Positions 16,070-24,918 of a stretch of DNA of 37,935 nucleotides are shown here, piece by piece; the first letter of the stretch is position 1; every line of letters begins with the position of its first letter. Under the pieces are notes generated by a model. The model was given only the letters and a program-made list of their open reading frames with translations. It was not told the DNA's origin and ran no database searches. A program made the translations under genes and the position numbers. The stretch covers positions 396-38,330 of the forward strand of contig NZ_JAKZEW010000040.1 in the NCBI RefSeq assembly GCF_022548875.1. The letters are read 5' to 3'. The stretch is from Glycomyces sp. L485. Lineage in GTDB: Bacteria; Actinomycetota; Actinomycetes; Mycobacteriales; Micromonosporaceae.

Positions 16070-17122
16070 TCAGGCAGCGGAGCCCCGAGCCGTGGCAGCG
16101 GTCCTGGCAGGCTCGGGCGCCGCAGTGCCCGTTCCGGTACTGAGCACCTCGCCGATCCCGGCGATGTTGTCGCGCACCGCCTCCTCGTCGCCGAGGCCCT
16201 CGACCAGGAGCAGTTGCCTGGCCACCCCGGTCCGCTCCGCCGAGGCCGCGAGCCTCTCGGCTACGTGATCGGGCGACCCGACCGCGTGGCGCTCGATCAT
16301 CCAGTCGACGTAGGCGCCGTGATCGCGCCGGTTCCGGCCGGGTTTGAGGCTCACGTACTGGCCGACGCCGCGCGTCAGCAGCTCGGTCAGCGACTCCCGC
16401 AGGGCGTCCGCTTCGGCCGGTCCGGCTGCGATCTGCGCCAGATGCGTCGAGACGTGCTCGGCCGCGTCAGGGTCGAAGCCGCTCGCCTCCGCCGCGCGCC
16501 TCCACACTTCGATGAGGGCGACATGGTCTTCGTCGGGGGCGTGCATGCCCAGCAGCAGCGGCTGCCCGAGGCTCCCGGCCAAGCGGGCGGTGCCCTCGCT
16601 GGTCGCCGCGACCCACACAGGGCGGCCGTTCCCAGGCGGCATGACCCGCACCGGCAGCACGTCGAAGAACTCCCCGGCGTGCGCGACCTCGCTTTCGCCG
16701 GACAGCCATCGCACGAGCAGCCGCAGGCCCTCCTCGAAGCCGCGCTCGTAGCGGTCGAGGCCGGAACCGAATACGTCCAGGTCGATCCACGGCCCGCCCC
16801 TGCCCACACCGAGGCGGAAACGGTCCGGCGCGAGTGCGTCGAGCGTCGCCGCCTCCTCCCCCAGCGCGACCGGATGTCGGTTCGACAGCACCGCCACGGC
16901 CGTCCCCACCTGGAGGCGCTCGGTGGCGGCGAGCAGGTGCGAGGCCATGAGCGTCGCCGAAGGGTTCGCCCCGTACTCGATGAAGTGGTGCTCTGCGATC
17001 CAGGCGCCGTCGATCCCGGCACGCTCGGCGGCCTGCGCGTAGGAGACGACACGGCGGAGCGTCTCCGCCGGTGCGACACCGGGGAACACTCCGCCGAGTT
17101 GGAACAAGTCGTATGCGGTCAT
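16070..17122 (-). CDS. LLM-class flavin-dependent oxidoreductase
   Basis: A 350-residue TIM-barrel flavoprotein of the bacterial luciferase-like superfamily. Seen: the N-terminal FQLGGVFPG strand; WIAEHHF at about 42-48; LQVGTAVAVLSNRHPVALGEEAATLD, a family hallmark; RFRLGVGRGGPWIDLDVFG; and PVWVAATSEGTARLAG. Such enzymes use FMN or F420; the absence of a clear F420 signature leaves the cofactor open. It stands alone on the minus strand, with no partner reductase nearby. The ATG at 17122 has TACTGT five bases upstream on the minus strand and no clear ribosome site. The C-terminal tail is alanine/threonine-rich and variable. Confidence 0.88.
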   Translation of the reverse strand: MTAYDLFQLGGVFPGVAPAETLRRVVSYAQAAERAGIDGAWIAEHHFIEYGANPSATLMASHLLAATERLQVGTAVAVLSNRHPVALGEEAATLDALAPDRFRLGVGRGGPWIDLDVFGSGLDRYERGFEEGLRLLVRWLSGESEVAHAGEFFDVLPVRVMPPGNGRPVWVAATSEGTARLAGSLGQPLLLGMHAPDEDHVALIEVWRRAAEASGFDPDAAEHVSTHLAQIAAGPAEADALRESLTELLTRGVGQYVSLKPGRNRRDHGAYVDWMIERHAVGSPDHVAERLAASAERTGVARQLLLVEGLGDEEAVRDNIAGIGEVLSTGTGTAAPEPARTAATARGSAA

Positions 17123-17153
17123 GCAGAACAGTATGGGCTCTTGCGCGAACGCC

Positions 17154-18539
<1,386 letters not shown>

Positions 18540-18542
18540 CTA

Positions 18543-18572
18543 ATCCTACGTGGCTGTTCCGGCGGTGTACAA
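18543..18572 (-). promoter_or_regulatory. Putative leaderless promoter of aroG
   Basis: On the minus strand TTGTAC (18567-18572) and TAGGAT (18543-18548) are 18 bases apart. TAGGAT ends six bases before the aroG GTG at 18536. On the opposite strand TAGGCT (18651-18656) ends six bases before the GTG of the divergent cyclodeaminase-family gene, so both genes of this pair look leaderless, though that second -35 is weak. Confidence 0.55.
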
Positions 18573-18662
18573 AAGTGCATTCGCCATCTCATTGGGTGAA
18601 CCCGCACACCCGATCGGCGTGCTCGGGCATCCCATGTTTCGGCGCGCGTCTAGGCTGGCCTG

Positions 18663-19286
18663 GTGCGCAAGACGACGATTGAAGAGTGGCTGGCCGATCT
18701 GGCATCGGACAAGCCCGCGCCGGGCGGCGGCGCCGCGGCGGGAATGAACGCGGCGGTGGGCGCGGCCCTGGTCTCGATGGTGTGCAATCTGACCATCGGG
18801 AAGCCGAAGTTCGCCGAACACGAGCAGGTCATGCGCGAGGCGCTGGCCGAGGCCGAGCGGCTCCGCGCCGAGGCCGTCCAGCTCGCCGAGGACGACGCCG
18901 AGGCCTTCTCGGGAGTCGTCGCCGCCTACAAGCTGCCGAAGGGCACCGACGAGGAGAAGGCGGCCCGCACCGCCGCGATCCAGGCGGGCCTTGTCGATGC
19001 CGCGGAGGTGCCTCTGGCCGTCGCGAAGGTCTCGGCCGAGATCATCCGGCTGTCGGGGCGGATCCTCGACGGCTCGAACCCGAACGTGCTCTCAGATGTG
19101 GCCGTGGCTGCGTCGAGCGCGAAGTCGGCGCTGGAGTCGGCGGCGCTGAACGTCGACATCAACCTGGTGTCGATCAAGGACGCCGCCCAGCGCGAACGGC
19201 TCGCCAGCGCCCTCAACGAGGCGCTCCAGGCGAAGGTGCAGGCCGAAGCGATCATGCAGGCCGTGGCGAAGAGGATCAGAGCATGA
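18663..19286 (+). CDS. Cyclodeaminase/cyclohydrolase-family protein (FTCD_C/FchA-like)
   Basis: A 207-residue helical protein of the FTCD C-terminal family (PF04961). Seen: LADLASDKPAPGGGAAAGMNAAVGAALVSMV near residues 10-38, the folate-binding glycine loop that defines the family. Members are formimino-tetrahydrofolate cyclodeaminases or, as FchA, methenyl-tetrahydrofolate cyclohydrolases. There is no histidine-degradation gene or formiminotransferase domain nearby. The stop overlaps the folD start by ATGA, and that FolD variant lacks the catalytic lysine of the cyclohydrolase reaction, so an FchA-like cyclohydrolase role is the better guess. The GTG start lies six bases after TAGGCT. Confidence 0.88.
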   Translation: MRKTTIEEWLADLASDKPAPGGGAAAGMNAAVGAALVSMVCNLTIGKPKFAEHEQVMREALAEAERLRAEAVQLAEDDAEAFSGVVAAYKLPKGTDEEKAARTAAIQAGLVDAAEVPLAVAKVSAEIIRLSGRILDGSNPNVLSDVAVAASSAKSALESAALNVDINLVSIKDAAQRERLASALNEALQAKVQAEAIMQAVAKRIRA

Positions 19287-20125
19287 GCGACATCGACGGG
19301 CGCGCGGTCGCCAAGGCGCTGCGCCAAGAGGTCGGCGAAGCCGCCGAGCGGCTGCGGGGCGCGGGCGTCGTGCCGACGCTGGCCGTCGTCGTGCCGACCG
19401 ACGACGAGGGCACCGCCTGGTACGTGCGGTCGATCGCGAAGACCGCCGACAAGCTGGGTCTGCGCTGCCGCATCGAACACCTCACCGACCCCGGGCGGGA
19501 CGAGATCGTCGCGAAGCTCCAGGAGCTGTCGGCCGACCCGCAGATCCACGGGATCATCTGCCAGACGCCGCTGCCGGAAGGCGTCCAGCTCTCCGAGCTG
19601 GGCGGGCACATCCACCCGGGCAAGGACATCGACGGCGCGAACCCGCAGAGCCTCGGGCGCCTCGCGGCGGGACTGCGGACGTGGGCCCCTGCGACGGCGG
19701 CGGCCGTGTTGGAGCTGTTGCACCGCCGAGGCGTGCCGCTGTCGGGCGCGCGCGCTGTGGTCGTCGGCCGCTCCACCGTGGTCGGCAAGCCCGCGGCGCT
19801 GCTGCTGCTGGCCGAGTCGGCGACGGTGACCGTGTGCCACTCGCGCACCAAGGACCTCGCCTCGGTCTGCCGGGAGGCGGACGTGCTGGTCGCGGCCGTG
19901 GGCCGGGCGGGCATGATCGGCGCGGAGTTCGTCGGGCCCGGCGCGACCGTGATCGACGTGGGTACGAACCCGACGCCGGACGGCGGCCTGGTCGGCGACG
20001 TCGACTACGAGGCGGTCGCCCCGATCGCGGGCGCGATCACGCCCGTTCCGGGCGGGGTCGGACCGGTGACGACGATGCTGCTCCTGCGCAACACGGTCGA
20101 AGCCGCCGAACTGGCAAATACCTGA
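19283..20125 (+). CDS. folD: FolD-family methylene-THF dehydrogenase lacking the cyclohydrolase lysine
   Basis: Normally oxidises methylene-THF and hydrolyses methenyl-THF. The 280-residue protein keeps ICQTPLPEG with Q94, HPGKDIDG with D117, the NADP loop VVVGRSTVVGKPAA and ITPVPGGVGPVT. The catalytic YxxxK motif reads YVRSI, so Y47 is kept but the lysine position is I51 (a lysine sits at 53). The usual PCTPxG loop reads PATAAAV. In characterised FolD proteins that lysine is needed for cyclohydrolase activity, so this may be a dehydrogenase only, with the overlapping upstream gene supplying the other step. The ATG at 19283 overlaps the upstream stop (ATGA); the open frame further upstream is a shadow. 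A degenerate or different-substrate enzyme cannot be ruled out. Confidence 0.92.
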   Translation: MSDIDGRAVAKALRQEVGEAAERLRGAGVVPTLAVVVPTDDEGTAWYVRSIAKTADKLGLRCRIEHLTDPGRDEIVAKLQELSADPQIHGIICQTPLPEGVQLSELGGHIHPGKDIDGANPQSLGRLAAGLRTWAPATAAAVLELLHRRGVPLSGARAVVVGRSTVVGKPAALLLLAESATVTVCHSRTKDLASVCREADVLVAAVGRAGMIGAEFVGPGATVIDVGTNPTPDGGLVGDVDYEAVAPIAGAITPVPGGVGPVTTMLLLRNTVEAAELANT

Positions 20126-20150
20126 CAGACATTCACGATTACCGAGCGTA

Positions 20151-20165
20151 GTGTCGGTCCGACAC
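20151..20165. promoter_or_regulatory. 15-base palindrome downstream of folD
   Basis: GTGTCGG and CCGACAC are separated by one base. The centre is too tight for an RNA hairpin, so a protein-binding site is more likely. It overlaps a TAGTGT box (20149-20154) and lies 19 bases before the frameshifted membrane gene. The regulator is unknown. Confidence 0.4.
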
Positions 20166-20184
20166 GACCGGGTCCGCAAACCCG

Positions 20185-20458
20185 TTGCTCCACGCGTTCC
20201 TCGACATCGGCGGCGTCGCCATCGTGGTCGCGTCGGTCTGGACGGCGATGCCGTGGGGCCCGGCCGCGCAAAAATGGCTGCTTGTCGGGCTGATCACCCT
20301 GGTGCAGCGTGGCGGTCCTGGCGTTCGTTCCCGAGGCGTCGCACGCCCTCAAGGGCCGGGGCCTCGCGATCGGGATCGCCGTCAGCGTCGCGGCGATCGT
20401 CCACACCCGTCGTGCCGCCCGCTCGGAGCAGAAAGCGGCGGCGGATGGTCGGCGGTAG
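20185..20458 (+). pseudogene. Frameshifted small membrane-protein gene
   Basis: Two coding-looking parts lie in adjacent frames. From TTG 20185 the first frame reads a short lead then DIGGVAIVVASVW and KWLLVGLITLVQ, hydrophobic helices, and then turns arginine/glycine-rich. From about GTG 20309 the next frame reads VAVLAFVPEASHALKGRG, IGIAVSVAAIVHT and a basic tail, ending at TAG 20456. Joined by removing one base or adding two around 20305-20308, they give a small protein of about 90 residues with two to three membrane helices. The family is not recognised. Either the gene is broken, the assembly has an error, or two small proteins are made. Palindrome and hairpin elements flank it. Confidence 0.55.
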
Positions 20459-20552
20459 AAGTCCGCATCGAGACCCGTCACCTGGACGCCGTGGGTCTTT
20501 AGGGACGTGAAGTCGGCGAGCTGCGGGAGCCGGCCGATTTCACCGGTAGAAG

Positions 20553-20593
20553 CCACGGGCACGCCCGGTCTGACGAACCGGACGTGCCCGTGG
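20553..20593. terminator. Hairpin terminator after pfkA
   Basis: CCACGGGCACG (20553-20563) pairs with CGTGCCCGTGG (20583-20593); an inner CCGGT/ACCGG stem (20565-20569, 20577-20581) continues it around a seven-base loop. It begins 20 bases beyond the pfkA stop on the minus strand and also faces the end of the plus-strand membrane gene, so it can act both ways. No U-run follows on the minus strand, as is common in high-GC actinobacteria. Confidence 0.8.
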
Positions 20594-20612
20594 TTGTGCT
20601 TTCGTACCGAAC

Positions 20613-21641
20613 TCAGGCTCCGAAGAAGACTTCGGCGTCCTGGTAGCGCTCGACCGGGACGGTCTTGAGCACGTCGGTCCCCTCGTGGATCGGGATGCGC
20701 ACGACGTTGGTGCCCTGGAGCGCCATCATCTTGCCAAAATCGCCCTCGTTGGCCGCGTCGGCGGCCTCCAGGCCCAGACGGGTCGCCAGGACCCGGTCGA
20801 ACGCGGACGGGGTGCCGCCGCGCTGCAGGTGGCCCAGGATGATCGCGCGGGTCTCGGAACCGGTGCGCTTCTTGATCTCCTCGGCGACCCAGTCGCCCAC
20901 GCCGCCGAGCTTGACGTGGCCGAACGCGTCGACCTCGCCGTCCTTGAGCTGCATCTCGCCGCCCTTGGCGACCGCGCCCTCGGAGACGGCCACGATCGTC
21001 GACTTGCCGGCGTCCATCCGGTCCTTGACGAAGTCGGCCACCTTCTGCATGTCGAACTCGACCTCGGGGATGAGCGTCGCGTTGGCGCCGCCGGCGATCC
21101 CAGCGTGCAGGGTCATCCAACCGGCGTGGCGGCCCATGATCTCGACGACGATGCAGCGGTCGTGCGACTCGGCGGTCGTCCACAGCCGGTCGATCGCCTC
21201 GGTGGCGATGTTGACCGCGGTGTCGAAGCCGAAGGTGTAGTCGGTGCCCGACAGGTCGTTGTCGATGGTCTTCGGGACGCCCACGCAGTTGATGCCGTCG
21301 GCGGTCAGTTTCGTGGCCACGCCCAGGGTGTCCTCGCCGCCGATGGCGATGAGGGCGTCGACGCCGAGAGCGGCCATGTTCTTCTTGATGGCCTCGACGC
21401 CGCCCTCGATCTTGTAAGGGTTGGTACGCGAGGAGTGGAGGATGGTGCCGCCCTGGTCGAGGATGCCCTCGACGGTGTCCCAGTCCAGAGGCTGAGTGAT
21501 GCCTTCGATCGGGCCTTTCCAGCCGTAGCGGAAGCCCACGAATTCGTGGCCGTATTCTTTGGTGCCTTTGCGGACCGCGGCACGGATGACCGCGTTGAGA
21601 CCGGGGCAGTCACCGCCGCCGGTGAGCACGCCAATGCGCAT
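20613..21641 (-). CDS. pfkA: 6-phosphofructokinase with pyrophosphate-type active-site residues
   Basis: Phosphorylates fructose 6-phosphate in the cytosol. The 342-residue length matches actinobacterial PFKs. Seen: GVLTGGGDCPGLNA at the N terminus; GGEDT at 101-105, giving Asp104; VPKTIDND at 122-129, giving Lys124; MGRHAGWM; and LGHLQRGGTPS. In E. coli PfkA both 104 and 124 are glycine, and Asp104 with Lys124 marks pyrophosphate-dependent enzymes such as that of Amycolatopsis methanolica. The donor is therefore probably PPi, making the step reversible, though this rests on sequence only. GGGAG lies upstream of the ATG at about nine bases. A strong hairpin ends the gene. The neighbour upstream is an RNase AS-type gene. 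Confidence 0.95.
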   Translation of the reverse strand: MRIGVLTGGGDCPGLNAVIRAAVRKGTKEYGHEFVGFRYGWKGPIEGITQPLDWDTVEGILDQGGTILHSSRTNPYKIEGGVEAIKKNMAALGVDALIAIGGEDTLGVATKLTADGINCVGVPKTIDNDLSGTDYTFGFDTAVNIATEAIDRLWTTAESHDRCIVVEIMGRHAGWMTLHAGIAGGANATLIPEVEFDMQKVADFVKDRMDAGKSTIVAVSEGAVAKGGEMQLKDGEVDAFGHVKLGGVGDWVAEEIKKRTGSETRAIILGHLQRGGTPSAFDRVLATRLGLEAADAANEGDFGKMMALQGTNVVRIPIHEGTDVLKTVPVERYQDAEVFFGA

Positions 21642-21749
21642 GCGTCGTACTCCCTAGAGTGAGAACTGTTAACTGGGCGGCCTCATTGCCGAAACTTGGC
21701 TCAGCCTATCTCGGCACTTCGCAGCGGTGATGCGGGGCCGCGGCGCGTC

Positions 21750-22292
21750 TCAGCGGAGGTCGGGAATCGAACGCTCGCGGCGGAACGCCTCCAGCGCCGC
21801 CCAGCGCTCCAAGTTGAGCTTCGCGTCGGTGAGGGCGTCGTGGAGGTCGGCGTCGTCTGCGACCGGCAGTTCGGGTCGGCCCAGGTCGTCCCAGCGCTGG
21901 CGCAGGTCCTTGGTCATGCGCGGCAGGGCGCGCGGCAGCTCGGGCATGGCGCCCCACAGCTGCGCGAACACTACGTGGTCGTAGGCGCCGTACCAGGCCC
22001 ACATCTCGATGCGCTCGCCCGGATGGGAGCCGGACTTCTTGCGCACGGGGGCGATGAGGAACTCGTAGAGTTCGTCGCGAATGGTCGCGCGGCCCTTCCA
22101 CAGCGGACTGGCCGGGCCCGGCAGTTTGTCGAGGACATTGCGCCGCACCCAGTCGATCGCCCTGGACGGATCGAATTCCGTTGAGACGGCGTAATACTCA
22201 CGACCATGTTCATCGACGACGCCGATGGAGACCAGGTCGATCGTGCGACCGTCCTCGATGAACTCGCAGTCGTAGAAGTATCGGTACGCCAC
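21750..22292 (-). CDS. RNase AS-type 3'-5' exoribonuclease
   Basis: A 180-residue DEDDh nuclease resembling polyadenylate-specific exoribonuclease AS (M. tuberculosis Rv2179c). Seen: YDCEFIEDGRTIDLVSIG at about 7-24 with the first Asp/Glu pair; WAWYGAYDHVVFAQLWG with the second Asp; and HDALTDAKLNLE with the His and final Asp. The start is the GTG at 22292, which has AGGAAAGG seven bases upstream; the frame is open further upstream only because it shadows the divergent regulator gene. It is followed by pfkA after 108 bases. In mycobacteria it adjoins aroG, as it does within 4 kb here. Confidence 0.87.
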   Translation of the reverse strand: MAYRYFYDCEFIEDGRTIDLVSIGVVDEHGREYYAVSTEFDPSRAIDWVRRNVLDKLPGPASPLWKGRATIRDELYEFLIAPVRKKSGSHPGERIEMWAWYGAYDHVVFAQLWGAMPELPRALPRMTKDLRQRWDDLGRPELPVADDADLHDALTDAKLNLERWAALEAFRRERSIPDLR

Positions 22293-22437
22293 GCATCGGC
22301 CTTTCCTATGATCACGGGCGGCATCCTCGGCCGTTCCCGGCAGTCGCCCGTATGTCGCCGGACTGGAGTCGACGCTACGCCATACGATCTGGTGGCCGGT
22401 ATCTGACCTCGCAATCCGCACATGAAGAAAGTGATAT

Positions 22438-22489
22438 CGGACATTCAGCGCTAAAATTCGTATAATCGCTCGTACATTTGAACGAGCGA
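22438..22489 (+). promoter_or_regulatory. Strong promoter with palindrome ahead of the Crp-type gene
   Basis: CGGACA (22438-22443), 17 bases, then a perfect TATAAT (22461-22466). Overlapping its end, TCGCTCGT (22466-22473) and ACGAGCGA (22482-22489) form a perfect inverted repeat with an 8-base centre, placed over the expected start of transcription. The leader to the ATG would be about 148 bases and contains a second tight hairpin, CCTGC (22499-22503)/GCAGG (22508-22512) around gaac. The palindrome could be an operator or an mRNA 5' stem. Confidence 0.7.
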
Positions 22490-22620
22490 CAAGTGCGCCC
22501 TGCGAACGCAGGACCCAACGGAGCGTGAAGTTTCCGACACCAGGCTCTGTACAACTACGGAAAAGACAGCGATCATCGGAGGGAACCCGCGGACCCGGTC
22601 CCACCGAAGGGGGAAGAACC

Positions 22621-23313
22621 ATGGGTGTCAGCCCATCTGAAGACCCGCTCGCAGGCGTCGCCATGTTCGCCGGCCTCGACCCGCAGGCCCGGCGCAGGAT
22701 CGCGGACGTGGCGGTGCAACGCCAGTACCGCCGCGGCCGCCTGCTGTTCTTCGAGGGCGAAGCGGGCGAGTCGCTCATCATGATCCGCTCCGGGGCGGTG
22801 AGCGTCTTCCGCACGGCCGCCACCGGTGAGCGGGCCATGCTGCACGTCGCCCGCGCGCCCGAGGTCCTCGGCGAGGTCTCGCTCCTGGACGGCTCGCCTC
22901 GCTCGGCCTCGGCCGAGGCGCTCGAGGACACCACGGCGCTGGCGCTGGCGCGCTCGTCGTTCCTGGAGCTGGTCCACGGCAGCCCGAAGATGCTGGACGC
23001 GGTGCTGCGGTCGATGGGCATGATCGTCCGCCGACTCACCGAGCAGTCCTCCGACCACGTGTTCCTCGACCTGCCCGGGCGGGTGGCGAAGACCCTGGTG
23101 CGCCTCGCCGAGCAGCACTCCTCCCCCATGACCACGATCGAGCTGAACCAGACGCAGCTGGCCGAGATGGCCGGGGGCTCGCGCCAGAGCGTGAACCAGG
23201 CGATCGGGATCTTCGCCAACCGCGGCTGGCTGCGCACCGAGGGCCGCAAAATCGTGGTCGTCGACCTCGCGGCGCTCAGACGCAGGGCCGGATTCGGAGG
23301 GGCCGAGGGCTAG
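22621..23313 (+). CDS. Crp/Fnr-family transcriptional regulator
   Basis: A 230-residue protein. Residues about 10-125 are a cyclic-nucleotide-binding-like beta barrel (FEGEAGESLIMIRSGAVSVF; EVLGEVSLLDGSPRSASAEAL); a dimerisation helix follows; residues about 165-230 form the winged helix with NQTQLAEMAGGSRQSVNQAI as recognition helix. The GEVSLLDGSPRSA region resembles the cAMP pocket, although ligand is not proven. The ATG at 22621 has AGGGGGAAG just upstream; an in-frame GTG at 22525 lacks one and would add a basic tail. It is divergent from the exonuclease gene and has a strong promoter with a palindrome, consistent with self-regulation. Its 3' end overlaps plsC by four bases. Confidence 0.93.
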   Translation: MGVSPSEDPLAGVAMFAGLDPQARRRIADVAVQRQYRRGRLLFFEGEAGESLIMIRSGAVSVFRTAATGERAMLHVARAPEVLGEVSLLDGSPRSASAEALEDTTALALARSSFLELVHGSPKMLDAVLRSMGMIVRRLTEQSSDHVFLDLPGRVAKTLVRLAEQHSSPMTTIELNQTQLAEMAGGSRQSVNQAIGIFANRGWLRTEGRKIVVVDLAALRRRAGFGGAEG

Positions 23314-24014
23314 TCGCGGCCCTTCTTCTTGACTTTGGCGGCGTACTCGTCGACGTAGTCCTGGCCGGAGAGCTTCCGCAGGGCGTCCATGACCTCGTCG
23401 GTGACGGCGCGTTCGACGGTGCGGTCGCCGACGAGTCCGGCGTAGCGGCCGAAGTCGAGCGGCGGGCCGATCTTGATCCGGGCCCGACCGACGCGCGGAA
23501 GCCGCTTGCCGATCGGTTGCAGCTCACCGGTGTTGAGCATCGCCACCGGCACCACCCGCGATCCGGTCTCCAGCGCCAGGCGCGCCACCCCGGTCTTGCC
23601 GCGGTAGAGCCGCCCGTCGGGCGAACGGGTCCCCTCGGGGTAGATGCCGAAGAGCCGGCCCTCGGAGAGGACGCGCTTGCCGGTGCCGAGTGAGGTGTGA
23701 GCGGCATCGCCCCCGGCGCGGTCGACCGGGATCGCGCCGACCGCCGCCACGAACGTGCGGGTGAGCCAGCCCTTGAAGCCCGTCCCGCTGAAGTACTCCT
23801 CCTTGGCGATGAAGGTGATGTGGCGCTTGACCACCAGGGGCAGGAACACCGAGTCGAACACCGCGAGGTGGTTGCTGGCGAGGATCGCCGGCCCCGTATC
23901 GGGCACATGGTGGAGCCCCTCGACCCGGGGGCGCCATATCGCCCACAGGATCGGCCCCAGCACGGCCTTCAACACCCGATAGATCACGGACTCAAGCGTA
24001 TCGGTAGTGGTCAA
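23310..24014 (-). CDS. 1-acylglycerol-3-phosphate acyltransferase (PlsC family)
   Basis: Transfers an acyl chain to lysophosphatidic acid at the membrane in phospholipid synthesis. The 234-residue protein has an N-terminal hydrophobic segment, the catalytic block NHLAVFDS (NHxxxxD) at about 47-54, and the acceptor-binding YPEGTRSPDG near 125-134. These fit PlsC. Related enzymes acylate other lysolipids, so the substrate is inferred. A gene of this type lies near aroG and the RNase AS gene in mycobacteria. The final four bases overlap the Crp-type gene on the other strand. ATG at 24014 is the likely start. Confidence 0.9.
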   Translation of the reverse strand: MTTTDTLESVIYRVLKAVLGPILWAIWRPRVEGLHHVPDTGPAILASNHLAVFDSVFLPLVVKRHITFIAKEEYFSGTGFKGWLTRTFVAAVGAIPVDRAGGDAAHTSLGTGKRVLSEGRLFGIYPEGTRSPDGRLYRGKTGVARLALETGSRVVPVAMLNTGELQPIGKRLPRVGRARIKIGPPLDFGRYAGLVGDRTVERAVTDEVMDALRKLSGQDYVDEYAAKVKKKGRD

Positions 24015-24147
24015 CTCGGCCCACGGCGAGCGCTCGGGGGCGCGCGAGCCCGGCCGGGGGCCGGCGCCCGAGCGGTGGCCGCCACCCTCCGGTCCGTGCG
24101 AGAATGGGCGAGCGGCACGAAAAGGGACTCAGACGCTGGGAGGCGGC

Positions 24148-24918
24148 GTGTCAACCGAATCCGAGGCGTTCACGTTCGACGTCGGTCCGGACGCAGAGGC
24201 CACGATGCTCCTGTGCCACGGTTTCACCGGGGACCCGTCGAGCTTGCGCCCGTGGGGCGAACACCTGCGCGATGCGGGCTTCAACGTGGTGTGCCGCCTG
24301 CTCCCCGGGCATGGGAGACCATGGCGGGAGCTGGCGAGGACCACCTGGCAGCAGTGGTACGCCGAGCTCGAGGAGGGCCTGGCGGAGGCGCAGAAGTTCG
24401 ACCGGCCGGTCTTCGCCGGAGGTCTGTCGATGGGCGGCTCGCTGACTTTGCGGCTCGCCGAGCAGCGCGGCGCGGAGCTCGGAGGGATCGTGCTGGTCAA
24501 CCCGGCGATCTACGACAGCAAGCCGCAGGGCTTTCTCGCGCCGGTGCTGCGCTATGTCATGCCCAGCGTGAAGCCGATCGGCTCGGACTTGGCGAAACCC
24601 GACGTCCGGGAGAAGACCAGCGACCGGACGCCGGTGGCGGCGTACGCCTCGCTGCGGCGCCTGTGGAGCGTGACGCGTCCCGACCTGCACCGCGTGACGC
24701 TGCCGGTGCGCATCTTCACCAGCGCCGTCGACCACGTCTGCAACCCCCGGAACAGCGCCGTCATCCGAGCCGGGGTGCGTTCCAAGGACGTCGAGGCTAC
24801 GATTCTCCCGCGCAGCTACCATGTAGCGACCCTCGACTACGACGCGGAGACGATCTTCTCCGGAACCGTCGAGTTCATGACCAAGCAGTTGGCCAAGACC
24901 CGAGGTGCCCATGACTGA
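24148..24918 (+). CDS. Carboxylesterase/alpha-beta hydrolase (Est30-like)
   Basis: A 256-residue esterase-like protein. Seen: LLCHGFTGDPSSLRPWGEHL, an oxyanion/cap region; GGLSMGGSLTLRLAEQ with the nucleophilic serine in GLSMGG; SAVDHV with the acid; and SYHVATLDYD with the histidine. The triad is complete and the size fits Est30-type carboxylesterases or monoacylglycerol lipases. The GTG at 24148 is preferred because a GGGAGG ribosome site lies four bases before it; the frame is open upstream to 24007 but that part is arginine-rich. The stop overlaps the start of the next gene by eight bases. Confidence 0.88.
   Translation: MSTESEAFTFDVGPDAEATMLLCHGFTGDPSSLRPWGEHLRDAGFNVVCRLLPGHGRPWRELARTTWQQWYAELEEGLAEAQKFDRPVFAGGLSMGGSLTLRLAEQRGAELGGIVLVNPAIYDSKPQGFLAPVLRYVMPSVKPIGSDLAKPDVREKTSDRTPVAAYASLRRLWSVTRPDLHRVTLPVRIFTSAVDHVCNPRNSAVIRAGVRSKDVEATILPRSYHVATLDYDAETIFSGTVEFMTKQLAKTRGAHD

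Noticed and set aside
20005-21183. Long minus-strand frame spanning folD, the gap and pfkA
   Set aside because: Arginine- and glycine-rich shadow of pfkA and the terminator; no domain.
22293-23249. N-terminal extension of the exonuclease frame
   Set aside because: Lies antisense to the Crp-type gene; a ribosome site and the conserved N terminus support the GTG at 22292.
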